From positions 9,092 to 72,041 of the forward strand of contig NZ_CAGKLC010000015.1 in the NCBI RefSeq assembly GCF_903469665.1: a DNA stretch of 62,950 nt, given 5' to 3'. This DNA is from Flavobacterium sp. UGB4466. GTDB lineage: Bacteria; Bacteroidota; Bacteroidia; Flavobacteriales; Flavobacteriaceae. Under the pieces are notes generated by a model that was not told the DNA's origin, did not search any database, and saw only the letters and a program-made list of their open reading frames with translations. Positions 27,226 through 35,046 of this stretch are shown here, piece by piece (positions within the stretch are counted from its first letter, which is position 1; each line of letters opens with the position of its first letter). A program made the position numbers and the translations under genes.

Positions 27226-28052
27226 CTTAAAAAAATTCGATTTTATTTTACTACTGCTCTATTTCTTTTTTTTAAATAAATTTCAAAGCTTATTCACTTG
27301 TATCTTTTTTACCCCTGATTTCTGGTCGGGTAGCACTAGCCGATGTCAGGATGTTACCAATTTCGTGCAATTTTTAATAAAGAGATGCCGTTCGAATTCC
27401 TAAACCTGTGTTTAATTCAAAATAGGATAAAAACATTATTGAAGGAATAGATTTTCGCTCATTACTAAACAACTATGGTAAAATTACAAGCAATATTACC
27501 TCATATTTTTAGCTTATATAAATGATAAGTAACTGATGGAGTATTTAGGGGTATTTTTGGATGCTAAAAGTAATAAGTGGAAAAACTCGTAAGATTTCCA
27601 CCGGTTCAATTTATTCCCAAACTTAATTCATTCTTTGGGGGTAATTTGTTTTTACGTATATATAGGTTTTGTATTCCTAAAAAAAAGGCATTTCGCCTAT
27701 TGGTTTTATTATAAACTCTCTCAAACTTTGGAGTACTATTTAAATCAATCTTTTTGTTCACAACATTTTGCATCCATTCTTATTGGTAGTATTCTAACGA
27801 AAGCTGTTGTGTTTGTTCTTACCTATCCGGGTACATCTCCGGTACAATCCATCTCCATTTTTTTGAGCTGACCCACTTATAACACTTCATAATGTTATAT
27901 GGAGAGTATTAAATCATTTGTAAGCTGATATATTCCAGATATAACAGCAGATATACCATTTGTTTCTTCTTATTAAGTTTATGGTTTTCTTAGGATTAAT
28001 ATTGCAAAATAAATGAACGATTTTGTGGAACTGAAACATAAAAAAGAATAGA
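27226..28052. other. 827-bp gene-free divergent region
   Basis: No convincing gene in any frame. A 78-codon plus-strand ORF (27635-27871) has no recognisable features. The region must hold promoters for the divergent genes at 27225 and 28053, but I could not find a clean TTG/TAnnTTTG pair; the best partial is TAATATTG near 27999. It contains a weak ATAACA...TGTTAT dyad at about 27879-27898. Confidence 0.5.
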
Positions 28053-28766
28053 ATGAGCTACAGATTACTATTTATTTCGATTTTACTCATGTTATATGGT
28101 GCCTCGTATAGTCAGGTAGGGATAGGGAATTCTAAACCGGATAATTCCGCGATGCTTGATATCGTTTCAACTAACAAAGGGGTTGTTATTCCCAGAATTG
28201 CATTAACAGGAAGTAATGACTTAACGACGATTTCAAATGGTAATGTTGAAAGTTTATTGATTTACAACACCGCCACCGTTTCAGATATCACACCCGGATA
28301 TTATTATTGGTCAAAGAATAAATGGAATAAAATAGCGACCACGGATGACACTCTATCCCTAACAGCAGGTAACGGTCTGACATTTTCTAACGGTAAACTG
28401 CAATTGGGAGGTGCATTAGAAACACCCACTACCCTAACCACAACAGCGATAAATACATTGGCCATAAACGGATTGGAAGCGGGAGATCTCAAAACCGATG
28501 AAATTGTAGTCGTAGATAAAACGAATGGAACCCTGAAAAAAGTCCCAAAAGATTCATTTCTGCAGCAAAAACAGGAGTTGTATATCGCCAAAGAAGGTCA
28601 GGAAGAATTTACAACAGTATCTCCGATTAATGATCCGCAAAAAGTAAATGTATATAGAAACGGTATCAGAGTGGATTTTTCCATAGTAAAACCTGGTACT
28701 ATAAAATTAGAGTCCGGTGCTATTTGTTACCAAAACGATGAAATACGGATCGTATTGGTTTACTAA
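28053..28766 (+). CDS. Secreted tail-fibre-like surface protein, first in array
   Basis: A 237-residue protein with a signal peptide (ending ASYSQ). It opens with VGIGNSKPDNSAMLDIVSTN then KGVVIPRIALTG, the head pattern of large tail-fibre/trimeric-adhesin-like proteins in Bacteroidota. No S74 intramolecular chaperone domain is present. The C-terminal 45 residues (VNVYRNGIRVDFSIV...DEIRIVLVY) match the end of the next protein (FRNGIKL...GDVIEIQYIK), so both carry a shared terminal module. It leads a plus-strand set of genes with spacings of 61, 21 and 14 bp. Adhesion or surface filament formation is inference. Confidence 0.75.
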   Translation: MSYRLLFISILLMLYGASYSQVGIGNSKPDNSAMLDIVSTNKGVVIPRIALTGSNDLTTISNGNVESLLIYNTATVSDITPGYYYWSKNKWNKIATTDDTLSLTAGNGLTFSNGKLQLGGALETPTTLTTTAINTLAINGLEAGDLKTDEIVVVDKTNGTLKKVPKDSFLQQKQELYIAKEGQEEFTTVSPINDPQKVNVYRNGIRVDFSIVKPGTIKLESGAICYQNDEIRIVLVY

Positions 28767-28783
28767 TACAAAAAACTTAAACC

Positions 28784-28815
28784 TAAATAAGTAAATAAGT
28801 AAATAAGTAAATAAT
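28784..28815 (+). repeat. Four 8-bp tandem repeats in the leader of the next gene
   Basis: TAAATAAG occurs three times in a row and once as TAAATAAT, ending 12 nt before the ATG at 28828. A short tandem repeat this close to a start can change in number by slippage and alter translation. Confidence 0.8.
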
Positions 28816-28827
28816 TAAAACAGAAAA

Positions 28828-29490
28828 ATGATGAAAACAAAATCTTTAAAATTTGCACTTTGTGCAACAGTTCTTTTGGGAGTTGCCGCAGCAAATGCGC
28901 AAGCGACTGCGGACGTCAATAAAGGGGCGAAAGCGGTAAAAGTGGTTGATAATAAAGGTACGATAAAGTACTTTCAATCCAATAACGGTATTACACAGAT
29001 TGTAAATACAACTGCTGATGTCACCACAACCACATGGCAATTAGGAGGGCAACTGACCAATGATACTTATATAGATGCTAGCGGAAAAGTATTTGGTCTT
29101 GATGGTCTTGCTTTAGAAACAGGTGCCGCATCTACCAATGCAACAACAGCATCAGTCCATGGCGGAACGGGTACAGGCTGGACTTTGTTAGTAAGAGATG
29201 AAGCTACAGGTGCTACCAAAAAAATGAAAGCAGAAAGTTTAGTGAGCGGAATCAGAGTAGAGTACACACAAGTAGCCAATGCTGCTGCGAATGTAGATGT
29301 TCCCGTAGTTGGTTTACCAGCTTTGGCAGCCGGAACTACAGATGCTAAATTGTTTGTTTTTAGAAACGGTATTAAATTAAGAACAGGCACCGATTTTGTG
29401 GCGGCAGCAGATAAAGTTACCATTACCTATAGTGCGGCTAATTTACCAATGTATGCTGGTGATGTTATTGAAATTCAGTATATTAAATAA
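28828..29490 (+). CDS. Secreted Ala/Thr-rich surface protein, second in array
   Basis: A 220-residue protein with a signal peptide (ending ANAQ), rich in Ala, Thr, Val and Gly and poor in Cys. Near the mature N-terminus is VKVVDNKGTIKYFQ, shared in form with the next gene (IKVLDNKGTLRNIE). The C-terminus (KLFVFRNGIKLRTGTDF...AGDVIEIQYIK) matches the end of the previous protein. It thus links its two neighbours by sharing one module with each. A start at 28831 (second ATG) is equally possible. It may be a major structural or matrix protein; that is speculative and no family is recognised. Confidence 0.75.
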   Translation: MMKTKSLKFALCATVLLGVAAANAQATADVNKGAKAVKVVDNKGTIKYFQSNNGITQIVNTTADVTTTTWQLGGQLTNDTYIDASGKVFGLDGLALETGAASTNATTASVHGGTGTGWTLLVRDEATGATKKMKAESLVSGIRVEYTQVANAAANVDVPVVGLPALAAGTTDAKLFVFRNGIKLRTGTDFVAAADKVTITYSAANLPMYAGDVIEIQYIK

Positions 29491-29511
29491 TTTCTTCTAA
29501 AATCCCTTCTT

Positions 29512-30066
29512 ATGTTTCTTAAAATCAATATTATGTTAGTTTTTTTTGCAGCTTGTAATTTGGGTTATGCACAAACGATTAAAGTGCTTGACAATAAAGG
29601 AACTTTGAGAAATATCGAACAGGGAATAGGAAATCTTGCTGAACTATATATTGGCAGTCCAGCGACTCCCCAAACGCTTGCAGGCACCTTTTCAGACATT
29701 AGTTTTGCTAGTAGCGGTATTGTTGATACTTCAGACTTTTCTGTAGATGGAAGTTCTATTACGATTAGTAAAAGTGGCCGATATGAAATAACCTATAGAA
29801 TAAGTACAACTACTACTAATAATGAAATATCCGGAGGAGAGTTCTACCTGGAGGTTGGAGGTACAGAAGCACCGGGTACAAGAGCGTATACGTATACCAG
29901 AAACAGCCTTGTGGATAAAAATTCAGTTGCAGTGACTAAAATAATAGTAACAACAGCAGCTACCGTGATTAAGATAAAAGGGCGTACGTATGCTTCGACA
30001 GCGGCTGTTTTGTCACTAAGTATGACCAATAACGGGTCTTCATTAATTGTAAAAAGAATTAAATAG
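29512..30066 (+). CDS. Secreted protein with C1q/TNF-like jelly-roll pattern
   Basis: A 184-residue protein with a signal peptide (ending LGYAQ). After the IKVLDNKGTL motif the body resembles C1q/TNF-like or BclA-type trimeric jelly rolls: SSITISKSGRYEITYRIS near residue 85, alternating Thr/Ser beta strands, and an end with LSMTNNGSSLIVKRIK. That resemblance is by pattern only. It lies 14 bp before the first of three paralogous genes. Decayed copies of its 3' end lie in front of the second and third paralogues, so it was once part of a repeated gene pair. Confidence 0.75.
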   Translation: MFLKINIMLVFFAACNLGYAQTIKVLDNKGTLRNIEQGIGNLAELYIGSPATPQTLAGTFSDISFASSGIVDTSDFSVDGSSITISKSGRYEITYRISTTTTNNEISGGEFYLEVGGTEAPGTRAYTYTRNSLVDKNSVAVTKIIVTTAATVIKIKGRTYASTAAVLSLSMTNNGSSLIVKRIK

Positions 30067-30080
30067 ATTTTAGAAAAAAA

Positions 30081-31109
30081 ATGAAGTTTAAAATTATCCT
30101 TTTAGTAGTACTGATCAGTAACATTAGCCGTGCTCAAATCCGTATTACTTCAGCACTAGCCCCCACGATTACCAATGCCGGACTGGGTAATTTATACAGA
30201 GCCTCTGACACAAATCGACTGTACATTGGCTTAAGCAATGGTACCCTTTTTTTATTAGGAAGAGAAAGTGGAAGTTGGAACTTAAATGGCAATTCAAATG
30301 CAGCAGCAACAAGTTTATTAGGAACGACGACTGATACAAAAGTAACTTTGGCATCTAATAATACTTCTATTTTGGAATTGGGAAAGCGTAGTACCTTGGG
30401 ACTAACTTTGACTAAACCTGATTACAACAATGCAGATCAGTACATGGCTTACCTTAGAGGCAGAGGAGGAGTTTCGGCCTTGGAATTTGAAAAATCAACT
30501 TCTGCTTTATATGAATCTAGGTTTTATACGAATATAGATGGAAATCTTAGGTGGACAGGGACTACTGGTGCCAATGATTTTTTTGAAATTGGGGCTGGAG
30601 GTTACAATGATATGGGTTCTTTAGATATCATTATGGGAGATGGTGGTACTGGGCCTATTGTATTTAAAAAGAACAGTGTTGCCGATGGTACTACTGAGAT
30701 GATGCGAATACAAGGTCGTCAGCGAAAAGAATATTTTGATCGTAACATAACGCCAAGAGATGCTAGAGTAGGTATATTTACAGGTGGAGCAGTTGCCAAT
30801 TCTGTTTTGCAGGTTGGCGGTTCATTTTCTTTACCCATTAGGGCAGTAACGGCCAGTACAACTTTGACAGACACTGATTACACGGTTGTTTTAAAATCTG
30901 GAACTTATTCCGGCACAGAGGTCATATTACCTCCAGCAAGTAGCTGTAGAGGAAGGATTTATGTTATTAGGAATATTTCAGGAGCAGACAGAAATATATC
31001 TGCCTACATAAGCCGGACTGGAGTCAGTAGAACTACTTTAGCAAATAATAGAATCTATAGTTTTCAAAGTGATGCTACAGATTGGCAACTTACAAGTGAT
31101 GATTATTAG
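30081..31109 (+). CDS. Tail-fibre-like secreted protein, paralogue 1 of 3
   Basis: A 342-residue protein with a signal peptide (ending ISRAQ). The N-terminal part has the WNLNGNSNAAATSLLGTTTD pattern (about residues 73-92), typical of Bacteroidota tail-fibre/head-domain surface proteins. The middle (about 120-220) is variable, and the last 100 residues (NSVLQVGGSFSLPIRAV, DYTVVLKSGTYSG, YVIRNISGADRNISAYI) are nearly identical among the three copies. No catalytic residues are seen. The constant ends and variable middle suggest a displayed binding region. A secreted adhesin or fibre is the best guess. Confidence 0.78.
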   Translation: MKFKIILLVVLISNISRAQIRITSALAPTITNAGLGNLYRASDTNRLYIGLSNGTLFLLGRESGSWNLNGNSNAAATSLLGTTTDTKVTLASNNTSILELGKRSTLGLTLTKPDYNNADQYMAYLRGRGGVSALEFEKSTSALYESRFYTNIDGNLRWTGTTGANDFFEIGAGGYNDMGSLDIIMGDGGTGPIVFKKNSVADGTTEMMRIQGRQRKEYFDRNITPRDARVGIFTGGAVANSVLQVGGSFSLPIRAVTASTTLTDTDYTVVLKSGTYSGTEVILPPASSCRGRIYVIRNISGADRNISAYISRTGVSRTTLANNRIYSFQSDATDWQLTSDDY

Positions 31110-31340
31110 GTTTTATGGAATTTCTCTTTTATAGACCTCAAAGCATTGCAATAATCCTTTGGATGTAAGGAACAAAAAATGATGTAGTACCTGGAAGTAT
31201 AGATTTTAGTTGTAGAAAGAGAAAAAAAGAAATTTTTCTTTCTCATAGAAAAAGGATAGGTGTATTTAAATGAAGTGAAAGGTGTTTTTTATGGATACGG
31301 AACCTATGTTACGGTGTGTTAAATGAATTTACCCAACGGA

Positions 31341-31475
31341 TTTACAGTAAATAAAATAACAACAACAGTGGCGTATCACTGTCATTAAAGCGAGTACATA
31401 AGTTTTTACAGCTTCTGCCTTATCGCGAACCACGATCAATAGTGGATCTTTGTTAATCGCGAAAAGAATTAAACA
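31341..31475 (+). pseudogene. Decayed 3' end of a second C1q-like gene
   Basis: This spacer aligns with 29926-30066, the end of the intact C1q-like gene. Shared words run in the same order: ACAGTAAATAAAATAACAAC versus GCAGTGACTAAAATAATAGT, then GAGTACATAAG versus CGTACGTATG, ACAGCTTCTG versus ACAGCGGCTG, and finally GAAAAGAATTAAA versus AAAAAGAATTAAA. The reading frame is broken. It sits just before paralogue 2, as the intact gene sits before paralogue 1. Confidence 0.72.
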
Positions 31476-31489
31476 AATTTAAGAAAAGA

Positions 31490-32488
31490 ATGAAGATTAA
31501 GTTTATATTTTTAGTAGTACTGCTGATCAGTAACATGAGTCGGTCTCAAATTACTACCACTTCGGCATTAGCTCCAACGTTTCTCGATGCCGGGCTAGGG
31601 GATTTATATTTAACCTCCGATACGAATCAATTGTATATCGGCTTGAGCGATGGTAGCCTTTCTTTAATAGGAAGTGGAAGTTGGCTCTTAAATGGTAATT
31701 CAAATGCGACGGCAAGAAGTTTGTTAGGAACTACTAATGATATAAAAGTAGCCCTAAAATCTAATAACAATTCTCTTCTTGAATTAGGAAGGAGCAGTAC
31801 ATTGGGACTAAAGTATAATAGCAGTAATACAAATCAATATATGGCTTACCTTAGAAGAGTCGGAGGAGTTTCACCCTCACTACAATTTGAAGTTCCCGCA
31901 GGTACTGAGTATAAACCTATATTTTTTATGAATACAGATGGAAATTTTAGGCTGAAAGGAGGTGCCGGCACTGGTTTTTTTGAAATTGGGTCTGTAGGTG
32001 CAGAGGACCCAAATGTTTCAGATGGTTCTTTAGATTTTATTATCGGAGACAAAGGTAATGAGCCAATTATATTTAAAAAGAATAGTGTTACTGATGGTAC
32101 ATCTGAGATGATGCGAATACAAGGTCAGGGAAGTGGCTCAACAAGTACTGTGAGAGTAGGTATATTTACAGGTGGAGTAGTTGCCAATTCTGTTCTGCAG
32201 GTTGGTGGTTCATTTTCTTTACCCATAAGGGCAGTAACAGCTAGTACAACTTTAACCGACACTGATTACACGGTTGTTTTAAAATCCGGAACTTATTCAG
32301 GTACCGGGGTTACGTTACCTACGGTGAGTACCTGTAAAGGAAGAATTTATGTTATTAAGAATTTTTCGGGTGCTGACATCACCATATCCGCATATATAAG
32401 CCGGACTGGAGTCAGTAGAACTACTTTAGCAAATAATAGAATCTATAGTTTTCAAAGTGATAATGTTGATTGGCAGCAAATTAAGTGA
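31490..32488 (+). CDS. Tail-fibre-like secreted protein, paralogue 2 of 3
   Basis: A 332-residue paralogue of the genes before and after it, with a signal peptide ending MSRSQ. The N-terminal repeat region (SALAPTFLDAGLGDLY, WLLNGNSNATARSLLGTTND) and the C-terminal 100 residues match paralogue 1, including an identical ISRTGVSRTTLANNRIYSFQ segment near the end. The central region differs by indels and substitutions (PSLQFEVPAGTEYKPIFFMN). It differs from paralogue 1 in lacking the last few residues (it ends WQQIK). It is preceded by a relic of the neighbour gene, showing origin by segmental duplication. Confidence 0.78.
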   Translation: MKIKFIFLVVLLISNMSRSQITTTSALAPTFLDAGLGDLYLTSDTNQLYIGLSDGSLSLIGSGSWLLNGNSNATARSLLGTTNDIKVALKSNNNSLLELGRSSTLGLKYNSSNTNQYMAYLRRVGGVSPSLQFEVPAGTEYKPIFFMNTDGNFRLKGGAGTGFFEIGSVGAEDPNVSDGSLDFIIGDKGNEPIIFKKNSVTDGTSEMMRIQGQGSGSTSTVRVGIFTGGVVANSVLQVGGSFSLPIRAVTASTTLTDTDYTVVLKSGTYSGTGVTLPTVSTCKGRIYVIKNFSGADITISAYISRTGVSRTTLANNRIYSFQSDNVDWQQIK

Positions 32489-32707
32489 TAGTTATTAGGT
32501 TTTATAGAATTTATCTCTTTATTATAGATTTTAGAGCATTACGTTTAACGCGTTGGGAGATAATTGACCAGAAAATAATGTAACAGATAGCAACATAGAT
32601 TTTAGTTGTAAAAAAGAGAACTATTTCTTTCTCATAGAAGGGTAGGTGTATCAAATGAAATACCTTTTTTAGGGATACAAAACCTACGTTTTTATGTGTT
32701 AAATAAA

Positions 32708-32846
32708 TTTACAATAATGAAATAACAATAACAGCCGACGCATCACTGTCATGTCATTAAAGGGGCATACATAGGGGCTTTAGCTTCTGTTTTATGGGGA
32801 ACCACGGTCAATAATGAACCTTTTTTAATCGTAAAAAATAAATAAA
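32708..32846 (+). pseudogene. Decayed 3' end of a third C1q-like gene
   Basis: This spacer is homologous to 31341-31475 and to the intact gene end at 29926-30066. Matching words are GCATCACTGTCATGTCATTAA, GGGGCATACATAGG, TAGCTTCTGTTTTATGGGG, AACCACGGTCAATAATG and AATCGTAAAAAATAAATAAA. The frame is destroyed and it has diverged further than the relic before paralogue 2. Confidence 0.7.
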
Positions 32847-32858
32847 TTTAAAACAAGA

Positions 32859-33881
32859 ATGAAGATTAAGTTTATATTTTTAGCAGTACTCATAAGTAAT
32901 ATTACTTTTTGCCAGATTAGTATCAATTCGGCATTAGTTCCAACGATTACCAATGCCGGGCAAGGTGATTTGTACCAAACCACCGATACCAATCAATTGT
33001 ATATTGGCTTAAGTGATGGTACCCTTTTTTTAATAGGAATGGGAAGGGAAAGTCAAAGTGAAAGAAATTGGAACTTAAATGGTAATTCAAATGCAGTGGC
33101 AACAAATTTGTTGGGAACAACCACTGATACAAAAGTAACTTTGGCATCTAATAATACTCCTATTTTGGAATTGGGAAAGCGTGGTACATTAGGACTAACT
33201 TTGACTAAACCAGATTACAATAATGCAGATCAATATATGGCTTATCTTAGAGGCACCGGAGGAGTTTCGGCCTTGCAATTTGAAGTTCCCGTAAGTACTG
33301 ATTATAAACCTATATTTTTTACGAACACTGATGGAAATTTTAGAATGAAAGGATGTGCTGGCGGCGGCAGTGATTTTTTTGAAATAGGATCTGCAGGTAC
33401 CAATAATGCTTCCTTAGAATTTATTATCGGAGACAATGGTAATGAGCCAATTTTATTTCAAAATTACTTTTATTATTGGGGCAATTACTCTGAGATGATG
33501 CGTATACAAGGACAGGGAACAGGTGCAACCAGTACCGTTAGAGTTGGAGTGTTTACAAATGGAGTTGCCAATTCTGTTTTACAGGTTGGCGGGTCATTTT
33601 CTTTACCCATAAGAGCAGTAACGGCTAGTACAACTTTAATCGACAATGATTACACGGTTGTTTTAAAATCCGGAACGTATTCGGGTACAGCAGTAACATT
33701 GCCTGCAGCGAGTATTTGTAAGGGAAGGACTTATGTCATTAAGAATATTTCGGGTACGGATATTACCATATCTGCCTATTTGGATAAAAATGGGACCAGT
33801 AGTACTACTTTAGCTGGTAATAGAATCATTAATCTTCAAAGTGATGCTACAGATTGGTTATTAATAGGTGATGGTTTTTAG
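32859..33881 (+). CDS. Tail-fibre-like secreted protein, paralogue 3 of 3
   Basis: A 340-residue paralogue with a signal peptide ending ITFCQ. The N-terminal region includes WNLNGNSNAVATNLLGTTTD, as in paralogue 1, and the middle (LQFEVPVSTDYKPIFFTN) resembles paralogue 2, so it looks mosaic. The C-terminal module is kept (VLQVGGSFSLPIRAVTASTT), but the final segment has changed (YLDKNGTSSTTLAGNRIINL in place of YISRTGVSRTTLANNRIYSF). A piece of the duplicated trailer (GATGGAATTTCTCTTT) follows the stop codon, marking the right end of the duplicated unit. Confidence 0.78.
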   Translation: MKIKFIFLAVLISNITFCQISINSALVPTITNAGQGDLYQTTDTNQLYIGLSDGTLFLIGMGRESQSERNWNLNGNSNAVATNLLGTTTDTKVTLASNNTPILELGKRGTLGLTLTKPDYNNADQYMAYLRGTGGVSALQFEVPVSTDYKPIFFTNTDGNFRMKGCAGGGSDFFEIGSAGTNNASLEFIIGDNGNEPILFQNYFYYWGNYSEMMRIQGQGTGATSTVRVGVFTNGVANSVLQVGGSFSLPIRAVTASTTLIDNDYTVVLKSGTYSGTAVTLPAASICKGRTYVIKNISGTDITISAYLDKNGTSSTTLAGNRIINLQSDATDWLLIGDGF

Positions 33882-34492
33882 ATTTGAAGAGTGTTTTTTT
33901 TGTGGTTTAACTTTTGATGGAATTTCTCTTTAGATAGATCTCAAAGTAATTTTTAAGTTGAACCAGTGAAATCGAAAAGAAAATTATTTTTAACCGAAAG
34001 TAGTTTGAAATAAGCAATTCTAAAACAGGATAATAGCTTTACATTAATAATTTACATTCACCAGTCAGGTTTTGCTGACTGTTTTTTTTACGTGTAAAGC
34101 TTGGTGTTTTATCCATAAACTTAAATGAGGTCTTTTTTTAGGTGTATGTATAATGATTGATCCGTTTTTTTAATCTAGCCTAATCCTTGAATTTATAAAT
34201 GGACAGCCCAATTTTTTACGAGGTTTTTTTTTATGATCTAATTTTTTATCACCACTTTTAAGTAGTGATATTCTTTCTTTTTAGATTTGTTTTTGCAAAG
34301 TAAAAGCTCTATTTGGTTCTGAATAAGTGATGGTCAATTAGAGTAGCTTGATATTATTTGATTAAAAATAATGCAAAGTTTGAAATTTTACTATGACTCC
34401 GCTGCAATATGTCTTTTAGGAATGTGATTAGACAAGATGATGTTTCATTTTAATTGAGTAAGATTGTGACATTTTTTTTTTTATAGTAGTGT
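33882..34492. other. AT-rich region between the array and a gene remnant
   Basis: The first 80 bp are the trailer shared with paralogue 1 (GGAATTTCTCTTT, then TAGATCTCAAAG). A terminator lies at 34062-34089. From 34100 to 34490 the sequence is very AT-rich with no gene or repeat I can support. Confidence 0.5.
34062..34089 (+). terminator. Intrinsic terminator of the surface-protein array
   Basis: CAGTCAG (34062-34068) and CTGACTG (34075-34081) pair around a 6-nt loop, followed by eight T. Confidence 0.85.
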
Positions 34493-34790
34493 ATGGTCTT
34501 TCCGGCTGTATATGGTCAGCTAAGTGGAAACACAGGAAATGTTACTTATCCGGGGGGCTGATGTAAAGGTAGTAGGGGAGAAGGTTTTTTGGTCGGTAAA
34601 TCCAAGAACAGACGAGAGCAGCCACAATGATTTATGGTCTATTTATTATTACAATCAGGGAAGTCTACTAAAATATAAAATTTCTTCGGATGATATAAAA
34701 ACTATGGGAGCCAAATATGTTAATGCCCTGTGTACAGGATTATATATCCTTAAAATAAAAAATAGGATCAAGCGTTTTATTAAAGAATAG
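34493..34790 (+). pseudogene. Frameshifted remnant of an unknown gene
   Basis: Two frames each hold protein-like sequence and meet at a run of six G (34552-34557). The upstream frame reads MVFPAVYGQLSGNTGNVTYP and then stops. The downstream frame reads ADVKVVGEKVFWSVNP... to NALCTGLYILKIKNRIKRF. Removing one G joins them into a continuous 98-residue chain. An in-frame stop lies directly before the first ATG, so either the gene is this short or the N-terminus is lost. I do not recognise the protein. It may be a pseudogene, a phase-variable gene, or a sequencing error in the G-run. The 34524 ATG would give an intact 88-residue ORF. Confidence 0.5.
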
Positions 34791-34890
34791 TACTTTCTGT
34801 ATCGGTTTTCTAAAATAGATGATGTGCTTTTTTAATAAATTGAAAGCGAAAAAATAAATTAAGAAGTAATTCTCTTTATATTAAAAAATA

Positions 34891-34932
34891 AAAAAATGAC
34901 CTTTTTGATATTCAAAATGGGTCATTTTTTTT
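34891..34932. terminator. Bidirectional terminator-like hairpin
   Basis: AAAAAATGACC pairs with GG(G)TCATTTTTT, and the inner parts (TTTTTGA/TCAAAA) pair as well, giving a long AT-rich stem with T-runs on both strands. It lies between the gene remnant and the convergent GH35 gene. Confidence 0.75.
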
Positions 34933-35046
34933 ACATTTTTTTCAGCCACTAGTTTCAGTTGATTCTCTAAAAAAAAGCAGTTTTAAAAGGATTTGTTGTT
35001 TAAAGAAAATAGTGAGCGAGTGACTTTTCAGGAACCCTCTGGCTTA

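Noticed and set aside
27635..27871. 78-codon ORF in the divergent gap
   Set aside because: No signal, motif, ribosome site or compositional support; likely chance.
28053..33881. Prophage tail module
   Set aside because: The proteins have tail-fibre-like patterns but all carry signal peptides, and no phage structural, integrase or lysis gene is nearby.
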